Positions 62,583 through 64,000 of a stretch of 64,000 bases of DNA are shown here, in pieces. The stretch covers positions 248,001 through 312,000 of the forward strand of contig CAVSSK010000021.1 in assembly GCA_963730395.1 (NCBI GenBank), read 5' to 3'. This DNA comes from Bog-473 sp963730395 (lineage in GTDB: Bacteria > Actinomycetota > Acidimicrobiia > Acidimicrobiales > RAAP-2). Within the stretch, counting starts at the first letter, position 1; each line of letters opens with the position of its first letter. A program made the translations under genes and the position numbers. A model generated the notes under the pieces. It saw only the letters and a list, made by a program, of their open reading frames with translations, searched no databases and was not told the DNA's origin.

Positions 62583-63348
62583 GTGACCTCCCCAATCATT
62601 CCCGGCGCCGAGCCCTATTCCGCAACCGGCGACGGCCGAGGCGCGCTCGGTGCTGCACGGGTTCACCGGCAACCCCCAATCCATGCGTGGCCTGGCGTTG
62701 GCGCTGACCGACGCTGGGTTCACGGTCGAGATGCCGCTGCTGCCGGGGCACGGGACGGACATCTCCGACATGCTCCCGACCCGATGGAGGGACTGGTCGG
62801 ATGCGGCCGAGGCGGCCTATGACGAGCTGGCCGCGCGCAGTGACTCCGTCGTGGTGGTCGGGCTCTCCATGGGCGGAATGCTGAGCGTGTGGCTCGCCCA
62901 GCGCCACCCTGAGATCGCGGCCATTGTCGTGGTCAACCCGCTCATCGCGCCTCCCGACGCCGACACCCTGGCGCTGGCCGAGTCGATGATCGAGAACGGC
63001 GACGAGGTCGCGCCAGGCATCGGATCCGATATCGCTATGGAGGGCGCAGTCGAGTCCGCCTACCCCGGCCTCCCGTTGCGGGCGGCACTCTCGCTCTTCG
63101 CCGCCGCGTCAGAAATCGAAGCCGACATCGAGTCGGTGACCTGCCCCGTTCTCGTGTTCACGAGCGTGCAGGACCATGTGGTCGATCCGAGATCGAGCGA
63201 TATCCTCGCCGCGCGTGCCAAGGGCCCGGTCGAGCGGGTGACGCTGGAACGCAGCTACCACGTCGCCACGCTGGACTATGACAAGGACGAGATCGAGTTG
63301 CGCACGGTGGAGTTCGTGACCAATCTCCTGTCGTCGCCGCGGCCGTGA
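62583..63348 (+). CDS. Alpha/beta hydrolase (monoacylglycerol lipase/carboxylesterase type), frame disrupted
   Basis: About 254 residues when joined. Begins VTSPIIPGAEPYSATGDGRGAL, then a frameshift at the GG of 62649-62650; deleting one G gives GALVLHGFTGNPQSMRGLAL. The oxyanion loop HGFTGNP, nucleophile elbow VGLSMGGM, acid in SVQDHVVDP and His in SYHVATLD form the triad of Est30-like carboxylesterases. GTG 62583 is supported by the TAGGCT box. Its stop overlaps the gatC start (GTGA). Confidence 0.8.
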
Positions 63349-63674
63349 GTCAATCCGGAGACGCGGCACCGGCCCGCGTGACTCTCAGTCGGGAAGACGT
63401 GATCCACGTGGCACACCTGGCTCGCCTTGAGCTGAACGACGACGAAGTCGAGCTCTTCACGGCGCAGCTGCGCACCGTGCTCGACCATGCCGCCGACGTG
63501 GCCGCGCTGGACCTCTCTCACTTGGAGCCGTCCTCCCACCCCATCTCGCTGGAGAACGTGCTGCGCCCCGACGAGCCGCGGCCCAGCCTGGACCGGGACG
63601 AGGTGCTCGCCCAGGCGCCGGCGGTGGAGGACCACCAATTCCGTGTGCCCCGAATCGGAGGCGAGGCGCCATGA
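63345..63674 (+). CDS. gatC: Asp/Glu-tRNA(Asn/Gln) amidotransferase subunit C
   Basis: A 109-residue GatC: LSREDVIHVAHLARLELNDDEVELFTAQLRTVLDHAADV and LRPDEPRPSLDRDEVLAQAP are family motifs (in parts). It stabilises GatAB, which makes Gln-tRNA and Asn-tRNA by amidation. GTG 63345 overlaps the hydrolase stop, and its own stop overlaps the gatA ATG. Confidence 0.93.
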   Translation: MSQSGDAAPARVTLSREDVIHVAHLARLELNDDEVELFTAQLRTVLDHAADVAALDLSHLEPSSHPISLENVLRPDEPRPSLDRDEVLAQAPAVEDHQFRVPRIGGEAP

Positions 63675-64000
63675 CCGGTGCGCTGGCCCTGGCAGCCGAG
63701 GTTCGCGCTGGGAAGCGGCGAGCCCGGGAGGTGGTGGAGGAGGCACTCGCCGCGGTGGTGGAGGGCGATGGGGATCTCAATGCGTTCCTCACCGTCTTGG
63801 GCGACGAGGCCCGGGCGCAGGCCGACGCGGTCGATGCGGCAGTGGCCGCGGGGCGCGACCCCGGCCCTCTGGCGGGTGTACCCGTCGCGCTGAAGGACAA
63901 CCTGTGCACGCGCGGTGCTCCCACTACATGCGGCTCGAAGATCCTGGACGGTTGGCGCCCCCCATACGACGCGACCGTGGTGCAGTCCCTGCGCGCCGCT
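63671..64000 (+). CDS. gatA: Asp/Glu-tRNA amidotransferase subunit A, partial
   Basis: The first 110 codons of GatA, running off the window end. LNAFLTVLGDEARAQAD and GVPVALKDNLCTRGAPTTCGSKILDGW contain the amidase-signature lysine (in ALKDN). The Ser-cisSer-Lys remainder lies beyond the edge. ATG 63671 forms ATGA with the gatC stop. Confidence 0.93.
   Translation, partial: MTGALALAAEVRAGKRRAREVVEEALAAVVEGDGDLNAFLTVLGDEARAQADAVDAAVAAGRDPGPLAGVPVALKDNLCTRGAPTTCGSKILDGWRPPYDATVVQSLRAA

Overview
The window is about 70% GC and densely coded. Gene content points to a high-GC actinobacterium, probably an uncultured Acidimicrobiia-type lineage (inference). Signs of this are F420-type luciferase-family oxidoreductases, DUF3052, DUF2505, DUF1707 and Rv1264-like cyclase proteins, an iscS-mnmA-ligA block followed later by gatCA, many acyl-CoA genes, frequent GTG starts, ATGA/GTGA stop-start overlaps, and several starts preceded by a TAnnnT box at 6-9 nt, which suggests leaderless mRNAs. 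No rRNA, tRNA, CRISPR array, prophage or insertion sequence was recognised.

Layout. 0-3.6 kb: CydDC-type ABC exporter (minus). 3.8-6.1 kb: a purine-type phosphoribosyltransferase convergent with a frame-disrupted NCS1 nucleobase permease. 6.2-13.3 kb: a polyamine/amine catabolic module (class III aminotransferase, PuuB-like oxidase, two small helper proteins, Lrp/AsnC regulator, divergent aldehyde dehydrogenase and alanine dehydrogenase). 13.4-15.8 kb: two adjacent class III nucleotide cyclases with different regulatory domains. 15.9-16.8 kb: a ribbon-helix-helix-like protein bracketed by GGTGTTAACACC palindromes, and a parS-like site. 16.8-21.4 kb: an acyl-CoA degradation operon behind a TetR-type dyad. 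21.4-26.1 kb: YcaQ-like winged-helix protein, phosphodiester glycosidase, luciferase-like oxidoreductase, methyltransferase, DUF3052. 26.1-33.3 kb: signal peptidase I, HAD hydrolase, acyl-CoA ligase with FMN oxidase, and an LLM/NTF2/DUF35/thiolase-fold operon. 33.4-36.3 kb: two SRPBCC proteins with an ArsR regulator, then a carboxylesterase. 36.3-43.5 kb: HAD proteins, quinone oxidoreductase, glutathione peroxidase, GNAT, ileS, MarR. 43.6-49.9 kb: YceI, FGGY kinase, methyltransferase, and a second polyamine/GABA module (GlnA-like ligase, PuuD-like hydrolase, SDR). 50-53.6 kb: sirtuin, acyl-CoA ligase, succinate-semialdehyde-type dehydrogenase. 53.6-64 kb: iscS, mnmA, ligA, PASTA kinase, MFS exporter, SCP2 protein, alpha/beta hydrolase, gatC and the start of gatA.

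The two amine modules together would cover transamination/oxidation of putrescine-type amines and a gamma-glutamyl route to GABA and succinate. Both are inferred from families only.

Five genes (permease, YcaQ-like, phosphodiester glycosidase, FGGY kinase, alpha/beta hydrolase) carry 9-10 apparent single-base frameshifts, about half at short homopolymers. This pattern looks more like sequencing or assembly error than real gene decay, so these genes are annotated across the shifts.
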